From Brevibacterium sp. 'Marine' (GTDB lineage: Bacteria > Actinomycetota > Actinomycetes > Actinomycetales > Brevibacteriaceae), in NCBI RefSeq assembly GCF_012844365.1, contig NZ_CP051626.1:2418001-2482000 (forward strand): a stretch of DNA of 64,000 nt, read 5' to 3'. The notes below the pieces were generated by a model, which was not told the origin of the DNA, did not search any database, and saw only the letters and a program-made list of their open reading frames with translations. Numbering within the stretch: position 1 is the stretch's first letter; each line of letters opens with the position of its first letter. Below, piece after piece: positions 23,024-32,506 of this stretch. The translations under genes and the position numbers were made by a program.

Positions 23024-23944
23024 TCAGCCGAGCCTGCGGACGAGCACGTCCGAGTCGCCGTTGCGTCCGACGGGCTCGAATCCGTGGTCGGCGTAGAGCT
23101 TCGCCGCCCCATTGCCGTCTTCGACGGACAGACTGACCGCAGGGAAGCCGCTCATCCGGGCCAGCGCGCAGACCGTGTCGAGAAGGGCTCCGCCGATGCC
23201 CTGCCCCTGGTGGTCGGGCAGCACTGCCATCGAGAGTTCGGGGATGTCCGCCGCCACCCAGCCGTAGCCGGTGAAGGGCGTCTGTTCATCCGACGGCGCC
23301 TGTTCATCCGACGGTGTCGGTTCGGCGGCTGCCGGATCGGAGCCAGTCGGCTCGGCAGTTGAGTCGTCGGCCTGACCGCCCTGACCGGTTTCGGTGCCGG
23401 CCCCGGCCTCCGCATCGTTCTGGGCCTCCGCATCGTTCTGGGCCTCTGGATCGCGCTGGTCCTCAGCCGTCGCCCCGGCTTCGCCGTCGGGCACGACTTC
23501 GCTGCGGACCACCTCGGTGCCGGTCTTGTCCAGGGCAGAGGCGAAGTCTCCGCCCACCCGCTCATCGGCTTTGCCGACGACGTCCTCGATATCTGCCAGA
23601 CGCACCCACGCAAGTCCGACGATCGGCGACTGCGCGTCGGCTTCGGCGTGTGCGGCGACGGCGATATCTCCCTCGCGGCCCCAGCCGCGGTAGTAGAAGA
23701 CGGCATCGCTGCGGTATCGGAGGTCCTCGAGTTCGATTCGGGGTTTGTCCATCGACCAGTTGAAGCACAGGTCGAGGAACGGCAGGAAGGTCTCGTCATC
23801 GGTCTCGGCGGGAAGCGGACGGATCCGTCCGCGCAGGGAGGCGGCGACCGCCTCGGCGGAGGTGTTCTGCGAATCGGCGGGGGTGTTCCGCGAGTCGGCG
23901 GAGGTGTCCTGCGAATCATGAGCGTCAGTGTGGGCAGCGTTCAT
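23024..23944 (-). CDS. GNAT N-acetyltransferase with an acidic low-complexity insert
   Basis: 306 residues. An N-terminal Thr/Ser/Asp-rich leader (1-35) precedes the first GNAT half (RIRPLPAETDDETFLPFLDLC to VGLAWVRLADIEDVVGK). A disordered acidic insert of about 80 residues follows (DAEAQNDAEAQNDAEAG, PSDEQAPSDEQTP). The fold then resumes with the acetyl-CoA site LSMAVLPDHQGQGIGGALLDTV and a canonical C-terminus (LSVEDGNGAAKLYADHGFEPVGR). Substrate unknown. The start overlaps the MATE exporter stop by 4 bp (ATGA), so export and acetylation are coupled, as in some drug-resistance pairs (inference). Confidence 0.85.
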   Translation of the reverse strand: MNAAHTDAHDSQDTSADSRNTPADSQNTSAEAVAASLRGRIRPLPAETDDETFLPFLDLCFNWSMDKPRIELEDLRYRSDAVFYYRGWGREGDIAVAAHAEADAQSPIVGLAWVRLADIEDVVGKADERVGGDFASALDKTGTEVVRSEVVPDGEAGATAEDQRDPEAQNDAEAQNDAEAGAGTETGQGGQADDSTAEPTGSDPAAAEPTPSDEQAPSDEQTPFTGYGWVAADIPELSMAVLPDHQGQGIGGALLDTVCALARMSGFPAVSLSVEDGNGAAKLYADHGFEPVGRNGDSDVLVRRLG

Positions 23945-25257
23945 GAGATTCCTTTCTCGACGGCGCGTTCGATCCACGCCCGGTTGCGTACTCGCCAGCC
24001 CAGGGTCAGGGCGCGGAAACCGACGAATCCGATGCAGAATCCGGCCCAGAGCCCGGCTGCTCCCGGCCAGATGCTGATGATCGGGATGAGCAGAATCGCA
24101 TATCCGATCACAGCGACCAATTGTGCCAGAGCCAGGTATCTCGCGTCCTCGGCTCCCATCAGCACGCCGTCGAGGACGAAGACAAAGCCTGCGATCGGCA
24201 TGCTCAGTGCCAGCACCGGCAAGAGTGCGGCCAGCGCCGACACCACGGCAGGTTCGGAGGCGAAGGCACGGGGGATGATCCCGGACCCAGCGAACAGGAC
24301 GACGCCGACGACGATGCCGAAGACGATCCCCCACAGGCACAGGCGGCGGTTGATCGCGGCGACCGCCGCGGTGTTCTTCGCGCCCAGCTCGAGGCCGATC
24401 ATCGCCTGGCCGGCGATGGCCAAAGAGTCGAGGGCGAGCGCAAGCGCGAAGAAGATGCTCTGAGCGACCTGGATCGCGGCGAGGTCCGTGGTGCCCATCG
24501 CCGTGGCCTGGAAGACGAGCAGAATGAGGGCGGCACGCAGCGAGGCATTGCGCACCAGCAGCCACCCGGAGGTCTTCGCCGAAGTGAACACGCCGGTCCA
24601 GTCGGGGCGGATGCCGGCGTGGAGGCGGCGGGCCGCGCGGACGGAGATGGTGAGGTAGACCGCGCACATTGCGGCCTGCGCGAGGACCGTGCCCATCGCC
24701 GATCCCGCGACCCCCATGTCGAGCCCGTAGATGAAGAAGGCGTTGAGGCCGATATTGGCGATGCACCCGGCAGCGGCGACGACCAGCGGGGTCTTCGTGT
24801 CCTGGAGTCCGCGCAGCAGTCCGGTGGCCGCGATGACCATGAGCATGAATGGCAGACCCCACCATGAGATCGCGAGGTAGGAGTGTGCGCCCTCCGTGAT
24901 CGCCGGATCCGGGTCGAACGCCTCGATCGCAGTTCTCAGCAGGGGCATTCCGACGATGATGAGCAGGATGGACGTGCCCAGTGCCAGCCAGATTCCGTCG
25001 AACCCGGCCGTGATCGCGCCCGGCCGGTCCCCCGATCCCATCCGTTTGGCCACACGCGGTGTGGTGGCGTAGGCGAGGAAGATCATCAGACCGAGCACCG
25101 TCTGCAGGATTGTGGAGGCGATCGCCAGCGATCCCAATGCACCGGCACCGAGGTGGCCGACCATGGCCGTGTCCGTGAGCAGGAAGATGGGTTCGGCGAT
25201 CAGGGCCCCGAGCGCGGGAAGAGCCAAACGGAGAATGTCTTTGTCGATCGCTGCCAC
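23941..25257 (-). CDS. MATE-family (DinF-like) efflux transporter
   Basis: 438 residues, about twelve membrane segments. The N-terminus reads MAAIDKDILRLALPALGALIAEPIFLLTDTAMVGHLG, the standard DinF/NorM opening, with pseudo-symmetric repeats IFLAYATTPRVAKRMGSGDRPGA and GQAMIGLELGAKN in the two halves. It would export cationic compounds using a Na+ or H+ gradient. Upstream (25258-25400) I see no clear promoter. The gene leads a two-gene operon with the acetyltransferase. Confidence 0.9.
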   Translation of the reverse strand: MAAIDKDILRLALPALGALIAEPIFLLTDTAMVGHLGAGALGSLAIASTILQTVLGLMIFLAYATTPRVAKRMGSGDRPGAITAGFDGIWLALGTSILLIIVGMPLLRTAIEAFDPDPAITEGAHSYLAISWWGLPFMLMVIAATGLLRGLQDTKTPLVVAAAGCIANIGLNAFFIYGLDMGVAGSAMGTVLAQAAMCAVYLTISVRAARRLHAGIRPDWTGVFTSAKTSGWLLVRNASLRAALILLVFQATAMGTTDLAAIQVAQSIFFALALALDSLAIAGQAMIGLELGAKNTAAVAAINRRLCLWGIVFGIVVGVVLFAGSGIIPRAFASEPAVVSALAALLPVLALSMPIAGFVFVLDGVLMGAEDARYLALAQLVAVIGYAILLIPIISIWPGAAGLWAGFCIGFVGFRALTLGWRVRNRAWIERAVEKGIS

Positions 25258-25496
25258 GTCCCTGATTCTAGCGAACCGGTCTCGCTGGGCCCGAGTGCCG
25301 AGGATCGCCCCTGCGCGAAGGCGGTCTCACCTCGATCGCACTGTCGTGTCAGTGCCGAACTGTAGAGTCGGAGGACAAACAGAGCAGCATCGCCGAGGAT
25401 GAGAATGAATAGGTCATGGTCGATCAATAATCGCCTTTTGTTCTATTTGTAGTCGTATTGTGACATCAATATGTGGCTGCAGATCATATAATTGAG

Positions 25497-25502
25497 ATAG
25501 GC
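25497..25502 (+). promoter_or_regulatory. TATAAT -10 upstream of the DUF222-HNH gene
   Basis: A perfect TATAAT lies 49 bp before the ATG, inside an unusually AT-rich stretch (about 25410-25505). The -35 region is weak. The 294-bp gap 25258-25551 otherwise holds nothing recognisable. Confidence 0.55.
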
Positions 25503-25551
25503 GATTTCCCGACGAGCGACTTCCACAGAGGCGTGGAGAGGTGAGAAACCG

Positions 25552-28515
25552 ATGAAGAACTTCGGAGACAACGACGGACGGACGTCGCTCCTGCCTGCCG
25601 CTCCCTCACCCGAGGCAGACAGTCGGACCCTGTCCCAGTACCGTCGTGCGCACGGGCGTCGCATGGAAGAGGCCGAAGACAGTGACCTCGTCGACCTGCT
25701 GGATGCCTATACGCAGAGCAGCCTCGCGCAGATCCACTCCATGGTCGCCACCAGTCGTGCCGTTGCACAGGATGTTGCCTATGCTCTCGGGCTCCTGGGA
25801 TGCCATCCGGACGCAGTCTATGAGTTCGCATCATTCACCGAGACCTGTACCCGCTACTCCTCGCCTGAAACCGGCAGAACATCTGCTGCCCTCGGCGAGA
25901 AGAGGGCTCAGACTCAAGCGGCCGGCGGTGCCGTCGGCTCGCACCGAAGCCACGACTGGGACGCCATCGACCAGAAGATCTGCGCAGTCGACCTCCCTTC
26001 CGACGACCTCTTCTCCCCTCGCAGGGCCTGGACCAACCGAGAGAATCTGGCGTGGACACAAGCTGTGGCTCAGGTCGAAGCCGAATCGGGAACGAAGATC
26101 GGCATCAGCGCTGGGCCGAAGAAGGACCGTGCCGCCGGTCGCCGTCTCCGTCGAGTCCGGAAGTTGGCCGAGGAGTTCCTGTCCGATCCTGCTCTGTTGC
26201 CTGACTTTCCAGGCTTTGACCCGGAAATGACCTTCTTCGCATGGCTGCGCAGCAATATCGAGCCGACTGAGGCTGGCGTGTACTCGAGCCTGCTCGGCGC
26301 GACCACGAGCAGGTCGCTCCAGCACATGACGTCGTCGATGACGCTGGCGCACGGGCTTCCGCGATTCCTCAAACGCTGCCTGGATGGAGACTTCACGATC
26401 GAGCATGTCGATTGTGTGACTCGCGCGTGCCGAGACCTGCACTTCGAGCATCTGCCGGCGCTCGACGACTATCTGGCCCACAGGCGCGCCGACATCACGA
26501 TCGAGACGTTCAAACGTTCGGTCGTGCTGAAGATCGCCGCGCTTCAGCCGGCCGAGGATACATTGAAGAGCGTATCGCTGCGGCGTCGAGTCGACTTCAG
26601 CACCGGCGATGACGGAACTGCCTACCTCACTCTGACCGGTCCCGCTCCGGAGCTTCAAGCGTGCTTCCGTAGGCTCGACGCGTTCTGCCGCGCCGTCCAT
26701 AAGAACAATACGAGTGCGTTCTCGAGCCAGCTCAAGGCAGGCGACTGCTTTGATGAGGAACGGTCGATCTCTGCCCTGATGTTCGACATCCTTACGCGCA
26801 CGCGTCCTCAGCTGAAACTGCGCATCATCAGCACCAATGACGCAGACGGTTCGTCGACGAGCTCCGATTTCTCTCTCGACGGCCTCTTCGCCGGCCCCGA
26901 CGGCACCCCGATGCACGAAGGCGAGGCCCTGCTCGACTACATCGAGCGGGTATTCGACGACATGGACAAAAACGGTTACGAGGCACCGACGCAAGCTGCG
27001 TCGACCGATTCGGGAGCCACAGCACAGAGCGAGTCCGGCTCCAATGCGCCTATCACTCCGGCAGGTCGCACTTTCGAGTCCCAACTGCTCGAGGCCATCC
27101 TCGGCTGCAACAGCACGACGGATCACGACACTGCCGAATCGCTCTCGGCTCTCATCGGCTCTCGTGCCGGCGGAGCTCGCCCCGCCGCCGAGGGCCCCGC
27201 TGCTGCAGCAGCCGGCGCTGTCGACGCATTCGGCAGTCCCGTCCTCGATGCCGGCGAGCGCCGCATCAGCTTCGAATTCCTCCTGGACATGCCGACCAGC
27301 GAGTATTGGCTCGCGAATCAGGCCAGCACATTCATCACCGTTCCTCTGCTGACGCTGCTCAGCCAATTCCAGTCGGAAGACGGCAGTCCTCCGCTGCCGC
27401 CCACGGATCCCCCGGGTGCATCGCCGCTGAGCAGCGATTCCCCAGGTGCACCACTACTGACCGGGCAATCCTCAGATCCGCCGTCAGCCGTCGAGGTACC
27501 GCCACCGACGACGGACGCCTCAGCTCCGCCGCTTCTCACCGAGTCACCGGCGCCCCCGATCACCCCAACAGCACAGCCCACAGGCTCTGACGTACCGCTG
27601 ACCTCAGGTGAGGTGTGTGATCTGGCGGGCATGCTTCCAAACGGGTCGCCGATCCCTGCCGACATGGCACGACGAGTCGCCGGCTACTCCACCACATGGA
27701 CCAGGCTGCTCACCGACCCGGCGACCGGAACACCTGTCGACGCGAAGGCCACGTCCTACGCGATTCCCAACAGCGTGCGCAAGACGCTCGTCGCCCAGTT
27801 CGTGACGTGTACATTCCCCGGCTGCACTCAACCAGCTGAGGTGACAGAGGTCGACCACATTGACCCGTTCAATCACTCCGACCCTACCCAGGGCGGTCTC
27901 ACCCGGTTCGGCAACCTCCACTGTCTCTGCAAGGCGCATCACCAGCAGAAGACCAACGGCAGTTTCGACGTGCGGATGACCGAGCCCGGCCACCTTGAGT
28001 ATGTCTTCCGCAAGGGTGTCACCGTGGAGGTCGTCTCACCGGACAACCCCATCAGCGTCGAGCATGCCCGGTTGTTCCTCGAACGATTCGGCAGTGGCCT
28101 CGCACGACAGTGCCGAGCGGTCACAGTGGAGCAGTCGAGCACAGAGGATCCATCTGCCCACGACCATGCGACAGCGCCCGAAAGTGATACTGGCGCTGAG
28201 CGTGACTCTGACACTGAGCGTGGATCTGACATTGAGCGGGGATCTGGCACTGAGCCATCGACGGCCCAGAGCGGCGGTGCAGACGCGAAGCACCCGGCTC
28301 CCGGCGATCGAAAACGGGCGCGGGAATGCCCTGAACCAGCGGCGACCGAAGGCACCCCCGGCTGGAGGGAACTCGTTGCCGGGGATCTCTGCGCATTCAC
28401 ACCGGTGTCTGCGCCGAGCAGAACCGGCGAAACGTCCGGCGCCCTGCCAGACGATGAGGACGGCTCGGAGCTGCGCGATTGGTTCTGGGACTCCGGCGAA
28501 CCTCCACCGTTCTGA
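25552..28515 (+). CDS. DUF222 / 13E12-type HNH endonuclease domain protein
   Basis: 987 residues. The long N-terminal helical DUF222 region (about 1-460) includes AQIHSMVATSRAVAQDVAYAL and VRKLAEEFLSDP. Two Ser/Pro/Ala-rich disordered inserts follow (about 480-560 and 605-690). The HNH nuclease (about 750-805) carries CTFPGCTQPAEVTEVDHIDPF and NLHCLCKAHHQQKT: Cys pairs for structural zinc and the catalytic DH...H residues. The C-terminus holds Asp/Glu/Arg repeats (SDTERGSDIERGSGTE). These proteins are multi-copy in actinobacteria and their biological role is unknown. GAGGTGAG lies upstream of the ATG. It stands alone, between the MATE operon and the thiolase gene. Confidence 0.88.
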   Translation: MKNFGDNDGRTSLLPAAPSPEADSRTLSQYRRAHGRRMEEAEDSDLVDLLDAYTQSSLAQIHSMVATSRAVAQDVAYALGLLGCHPDAVYEFASFTETCTRYSSPETGRTSAALGEKRAQTQAAGGAVGSHRSHDWDAIDQKICAVDLPSDDLFSPRRAWTNRENLAWTQAVAQVEAESGTKIGISAGPKKDRAAGRRLRRVRKLAEEFLSDPALLPDFPGFDPEMTFFAWLRSNIEPTEAGVYSSLLGATTSRSLQHMTSSMTLAHGLPRFLKRCLDGDFTIEHVDCVTRACRDLHFEHLPALDDYLAHRRADITIETFKRSVVLKIAALQPAEDTLKSVSLRRRVDFSTGDDGTAYLTLTGPAPELQACFRRLDAFCRAVHKNNTSAFSSQLKAGDCFDEERSISALMFDILTRTRPQLKLRIISTNDADGSSTSSDFSLDGLFAGPDGTPMHEGEALLDYIERVFDDMDKNGYEAPTQAASTDSGATAQSESGSNAPITPAGRTFESQLLEAILGCNSTTDHDTAESLSALIGSRAGGARPAAEGPAAAAAGAVDAFGSPVLDAGERRISFEFLLDMPTSEYWLANQASTFITVPLLTLLSQFQSEDGSPPLPPTDPPGASPLSSDSPGAPLLTGQSSDPPSAVEVPPPTTDASAPPLLTESPAPPITPTAQPTGSDVPLTSGEVCDLAGMLPNGSPIPADMARRVAGYSTTWTRLLTDPATGTPVDAKATSYAIPNSVRKTLVAQFVTCTFPGCTQPAEVTEVDHIDPFNHSDPTQGGLTRFGNLHCLCKAHHQQKTNGSFDVRMTEPGHLEYVFRKGVTVEVVSPDNPISVEHARLFLERFGSGLARQCRAVTVEQSSTEDPSAHDHATAPESDTGAERDSDTERGSDIERGSGTEPSTAQSGGADAKHPAPGDRKRARECPEPAATEGTPGWRELVAGDLCAFTPVSAPSRTGETSGALPDDEDGSELRDWFWDSGEPPPF

Positions 28516-28684
28516 AAGGTGTCTTGCGCTGTGGACAAGGACTCGTGTCCTGCGCAGTGGGCAAGGTGTCCTGCGCAACGAGCCTCCGTTGACGTCCGAC
28601 TACGACGACTTCATCACCGCTGACGGCTCACTGTCGGCAGACCACCGGCGAGAAGTCGGCATCCACACCGCTCGTCGACGCAGA

Positions 28685-28733
28685 AAGGGCCGACGACATC
28701 CGGTCAGAATCGACTCGAATATCGTCGGCCCTT
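28685..28733. terminator. Bidirectional hairpin terminator
   Basis: A 12-bp perfect stem, AAGGGCCGACGA (28685-28696) with TCGTCGGCCCTT (28722-28733), and a 25-nt loop lie between the convergent HNH gene and thiolase gene. Confidence 0.6.
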
Positions 28734-28762
28734 CGCTCTTGCGCAGCGGCCGAGGGAATGCC

Positions 28763-29962
28763 TCAGCAGACTTCGAACAGTCCGGCAGCTCCCTGTCCCC
28801 CGCCGATGCACATCGTGACGACGACGTACTTCACTCCGCGACGACGTCCCTCGATGAGGGCGTGTCCGACAAGCCGGGCACCGGTCATTCCGTAGGGGTG
28901 CCCCACAGAGATGCCGCCGCCGTCGACGTTGTACTTCTCCGGGTCGATGCCGAGCCGGTCACGGCAGTACAGTGCCTGGACAGCGAACGCCTCGTTGAGC
29001 TCCCACAGCCCGATGTCATCGATCGACATACCATGGGTCTTCAGCAGCTTCGGAATGGCGAACACAGGACCGATGCCCATCTCGTCCGGCTCGCAGCCGG
29101 CCACGGCCATGCCGCGATAGATGCCCAACGGTTCGAGCCCGCGACGGCTGGCTTCTTCGCTCGACATGACCACCGAAGCGGAGGCTCCATCAGAGAGCTG
29201 AGAGGCGTTGCCGGCGGTGATGCTCGGAACCTTCGACGCCACACCGGGCTCGAGAACCGGGTTGAGTCCGGCAAGGCTGTCGAGCGTCGTCGACGGCCGA
29301 TTGCCCTCGTCTGCTTCGAGAAGCACATCCTGACGCGAGGTCTCCTTCGTCTCCTTGTCGACGACGACCTTCGTCGTCGGCAGGGGCACGATCTCGTCAT
29401 CGAACCGACCGGCTTCCTGAGCAGCGGCGGTGCGCTGCTGCGAGGACAGGGAGTACTCGTCCTGCGCCTCACGGCTGACACCGTAGCGTTCGGCGACCAC
29501 CTCGGCGGTCGCCAGCATCGGGTAGTAGATACCCGGGATGCGCTCTTCGAGCCACGGATCCTTGGCCCGGAACATGTTCATCTTGTCGTTCTGGACCAGC
29601 GACACCGACTCCACGCCACCGCCGACGGCGATCTCCTGGCCGTCGAAGAGGACCTGCTTCGCCGCGGTCGTGATGCCCATCAGCCCGGATGAGCACTGCC
29701 GGTCGATCGACATTCCGGGAACCGTGACAGGAAGGCCGGCTCGCAGTGCCGCCTGCCGAGCGACATTCGTTCCTTGGCTGCCCTGTTGCAGAGCGGCACC
29801 GAAGACGACGTCTTCGACCTCGCCTCCTTCGAGACCGGCCCGTTCCACGGCGTGTTTGATCGCGTGGCCGGCCAGCTCCTGAGCCTGGGTGTCATTGAAG
29901 GCACCACGGTAGGCCTTGCCGATCGGCGTGCGGGCCGTCGACACAATGACTGCTTCTCTCAT
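28763..29962 (-). CDS. Acetyl-CoA C-acyltransferase (thiolase)
   Basis: 399 residues. It cleaves or condenses beta-ketoacyl-CoA. The nucleophilic Cys is C90 in [13 protein letters not shown]; the C-terminal catalytic pair is [16 protein letters not shown] (His) and [16 protein letters not shown] (Cys). [13 protein letters not shown] and the N-terminal [17 protein letters not shown] are standard. The ATG at 29962 is preferred over a GTG 9 bp upstream because AAGG is better spaced. It follows the reductase gene by 51 bp in the same direction. This is the pairing expected for short-chain beta-oxidation or acetoacetyl-CoA/polyhydroxybutyrate-type metabolism; the window does not decide which. Confidence 0.92.
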   Translation of the reverse strand: MREAVIVSTARTPIGKAYRGAFNDTQAQELAGHAIKHAVERAGLEGGEVEDVVFGAALQQGSQGTNVARQAALRAGLPVTVPGMSIDRQCSSGLMGITTAAKQVLFDGQEIAVGGGVESVSLVQNDKMNMFRAKDPWLEERIPGIYYPMLATAEVVAERYGVSREAQDEYSLSSQQRTAAAQEAGRFDDEIVPLPTTKVVVDKETKETSRQDVLLEADEGNRPSTTLDSLAGLNPVLEPGVASKVPSITAGNASQLSDGASASVVMSSEEASRRGLEPLGIYRGMAVAGCEPDEMGIGPVFAIPKLLKTHGMSIDDIGLWELNEAFAVQALYCRDRLGIDPEKYNVDGGGISVGHPYGMTGARLVGHALIEGRRRGVKYVVVTMCIGGGQGAAGLFEVC

Positions 29963-30013
29963 AGTTCTCACCTTTCGAAGATGTTCGTGAACCCGTCGCG
30001 AGGACGGCGGCGA

Positions 30014-30757
30014 TCAGTCCTTCGGACCGCCGGCAACGTAGATGACCTGACCGGAGACGAATCCGGCGCCTTCGGAGGCGAGGAACGATGCCGTGTGAGC
30101 GATGTCCTCGGGCTTTCCGGAACGGGCCACGGGGATCTGCTTGACCGAAGCTTCGACGAAGTCCTCGAAGCCCATCCCCACGCGCTCGGCGGTGGCCTTG
30201 GTCATGTCGGTTTCGATGAAGCCGGGGGCAATGGCGTTCGCGGTGATGCCGAACTTGCCGAGCTCGATCGCCCAGGTCTTCGTGATGCCCTGAATACCGG
30301 CCTTGGCGGCGGAGTAGTTCGTCTGTCCGCGGTTGCCCTGAGCCGAGGTCGACGACATCGAGATGATGCGACCGAACTTCTCGTCGACCATGTAGGACTG
30401 CACGGCCCGCGCCATGAGGAATGCTCCGCCGAGGTGGACGGAGAGGACCTTGTTGAACTCCTCGTGCGTCATCTTGAACAGGAGGTTGTCGCGCAGGATG
30501 CCGGCGTTGTTGACCAGCACGGTCGGCGCACCGAGGGTCTCGGCGACCTGCTTGACCGCAGCATCGACCGAATCTTCGTCGGAGACATCGGCCTCGAGGC
30601 CGAGAGCTTCGCCGCCGGCGCCCTTGATGGCGGCGACGGTCTCGTCGGTCGGACCCATATCGAGGACGGCGACCTTGAGTCCGTCGGCTCCGAGCTGCTT
30701 GGCGATGGCGGCTCCGATGCCGCGGCCTCCGCCGGTGACGATTGCTGTACGAGTCAT
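30014..30757 (-). CDS. 3-oxoacyl-(ACP/CoA) reductase, short-chain dehydrogenase
   Basis: 247 residues. Classical SDR: TGGGRGIG cofactor motif (residues 8-15), NNAG (83-86), catalytic Ser135/136, Tyr148 and Lys152 (YSAAK), and the C-terminal ending VSGQVIYVAGG. It reduces 3-oxoacyl thioesters with NAD(P)H. TTAGGAG is 7 nt before ATG 30757, which decides the start. It is first in an operon with the thiolase. FabG or PhaB-like assignment cannot be settled from sequence alone. The divergent 440-bp control region is shared with the liv operon. Confidence 0.9.
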   Translation of the reverse strand: MTRTAIVTGGGRGIGAAIAKQLGADGLKVAVLDMGPTDETVAAIKGAGGEALGLEADVSDEDSVDAAVKQVAETLGAPTVLVNNAGILRDNLLFKMTHEEFNKVLSVHLGGAFLMARAVQSYMVDEKFGRIISMSSTSAQGNRGQTNYSAAKAGIQGITKTWAIELGKFGITANAIAPGFIETDMTKATAERVGMGFEDFVEASVKQIPVARSGKPEDIAHTASFLASEGAGFVSGQVIYVAGGPKD

Positions 30758-31204
30758 GAACACGCTCCTAAAGATGATGTTGCGTCATTGCCGAGGGGAA
30801 CCGAGTCATCAACTGCGGTTCGCGTCCGCATCGGACCTGATGTGACACAGATCTCGCATGCAGTTATGCCCACTGTAGACCAGATCCGCCACTGAACGAT
30901 TGTTTGCTCACCTTTCAGACAGAGACCCGCCTCGAACGCGTCAGCGACCCGAAACAGCTCCCGACGATTCTGCGCACATGTCGCCCGACCTCGCCTTATG
31001 CCCTCCAGGCCAGGCCCGCACCCGAAGATTATCGAACGTTCAAAAATCTATCTCAAAACCATTGACTTCACCAGAGTGATTTGGAAGTGTTCACATCAGT
31101 CGAAGTCCATTACGGATTGACGACGACTCCGAGTACCGTCACTGACGACCGCTCGGGCAACGTGTGGAGCAAACGTGTTCCAAGAGCTTTTCAAAGGAGA
31201 AAAG
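30758..31204. promoter_or_regulatory. Divergent control region between the reductase and liv operons
   Basis: The 447-bp gap without a convincing gene has two features. On the liv side, TTGACT (31062-31067) is a good -35 with a poor -10 (AAGTGT). CGAACGTTC (about 31033-31041) is a perfect short palindrome, and TGAACGATTGTTTG (30893-30906) shares its TGAACG core near a TACAGT -10 of the reductase. A TetR-type regulator could bind both sites, but no regulator gene is present here. Confidence 0.35.
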
Positions 31205-32419
31205 ATGAACTCTGTCTCGCGAAGTTGCCGCCGCAGACTTTCGGCAGCCGCAATCATGGGTGCCATCGCCTTGACCGCCACAGCGTGCGGAGGCGGTGGC
31301 GGCTCGGGTGAGGGCGACTCAGTCGTCATCGGCTACACCGGACCGCTCAGCGGTGGAGGCGCCGCGTACGGTGAGAACGTGAAGATCGGCCTCGAAATGG
31401 CCATCGCCGATCTCAATGCGGACGGTGTCGAGGTCGATGGCGAGCCCGTGACTCTGGAGCTCAAGTCCCTCGACGACAAATACGCACCGTCGACTGCCGC
31501 CAGCAATGCTCAACGACTGGCCGACCAGGACAAGGCCCCGGTGGTCGTCTCCCCGAATGCCGGAGCGATCAAGGCGATTCAGCAGATCAACAGCGGCAGA
31601 TCGAACTTCCTCATCTCCGCGTACACCTCGGATCCCGCGATCGTGCAGGCGGACAATCCTCTGACGATGATGATTCCCCCGAATTTCGAATCCTACGCGA
31701 CGGAGTTCTCCGAAACCGCCATGGAACACGGAGGCAAGAAGCTCGCTCTGCTCGGAACTCAGAGTGAATACGGGCAGCAGTGGACCAAGTCGATCACAGG
31801 CGCGTGGAGCGACGCCGGCGGAAAGGTCGGCGGAGACAACAGCATCGACTATGCCACCGTGTCCGATTTCGCGGGGCCCGTCTCGAAAGCCCTGGCCGAG
31901 AAGCCCGACGCGATCTTCGTCGGCGGACCATCCCAGCCGACCGCTCTGATCATGGAAGAAGCTCGCAAGCAGGGCTTCGAAGGCAGCTTCCTCGTCATGG
32001 ACCAGGCGAAACTGGATGAGATGGCGACGGTGACGGAGCTCGACAATCTCAAGAACTCGGTCGGAGTTCTGCCCGTCTCCGAATATCAGGATCCGGGCAC
32101 CGAAGACTTCCTGAAGAAGTTCGCCGAGAAGGCCGGAGAGAAGAAGGTCCCGACCAGCGAAACGGCACTGAACTACCAAGGAATAGCGATCATCGCCAAG
32201 GCGATGGAGGTTGCAGGCACGACGGACGACCCCGAGAAGATCAGGGAAGCCATCGGAGAAGCACTGCCGGATGTCGATGACAAATACAGAGTCAATGGCT
32301 TCCCCGATGAGATCACGGAGCAGGGTCACCTCCTCAACCCCGACCTGGAGGCAACTTTCCTCGATGAGGACGGCGAATACACGAAGGTGCCGATCGAACA
32401 GGCATCCGACGACAAGTAA
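31205..32419 (+). CDS. livK: Branched-chain amino-acid-type ABC transporter substrate-binding lipoprotein
   Basis: 404 residues. The signal peptide ends LTATAC with lipidated Cys28, followed by a Gly-rich linker and a two-lobed periplasmic-binding-protein fold: VVIGYTGPLSGGGAAYGENVKIGLEMAIADLN and VVVSPNAGAIKAIQQINS are typical of the LivK/HAAT family. The ligand may be a branched-chain amino acid, but this family also binds amides, short-chain acids and urea. AAAGGAG lies 5-6 nt before ATG 31205. First gene of a five-gene transporter operon. Confidence 0.92.
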   Translation: MNSVSRSCRRRLSAAAIMGAIALTATACGGGGGSGEGDSVVIGYTGPLSGGGAAYGENVKIGLEMAIADLNADGVEVDGEPVTLELKSLDDKYAPSTAASNAQRLADQDKAPVVVSPNAGAIKAIQQINSGRSNFLISAYTSDPAIVQADNPLTMMIPPNFESYATEFSETAMEHGGKKLALLGTQSEYGQQWTKSITGAWSDAGGKVGGDNSIDYATVSDFAGPVSKALAEKPDAIFVGGPSQPTALIMEEARKQGFEGSFLVMDQAKLDEMATVTELDNLKNSVGVLPVSEYQDPGTEDFLKKFAEKAGEKKVPTSETALNYQGIAIIAKAMEVAGTTDDPEKIREAIGEALPDVDDKYRVNGFPDEITEQGHLLNPDLEATFLDEDGEYTKVPIEQASDDK

Positions 32420-32442
32420 TCTCCGCCAGCGGCATCTCTCAG

Positions 32443-32470
32443 GGGTGAGGCGCGTCCGTGCGCCTCACCC
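32443..32470 (+). terminator. Intercistronic hairpin between livK and livH
   Basis: A perfect 11-bp stem (32443-32453 with 32460-32470) with a 6-nt loop and no T-run. In this position it probably stabilises or attenuates the transcript, so that the binding protein is made in excess of the permease. Confidence 0.6.
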
Positions 32471-32506
32471 GGGCCGCACTCATGCCTGCAGAGGACCCGA
32501 ATCATC

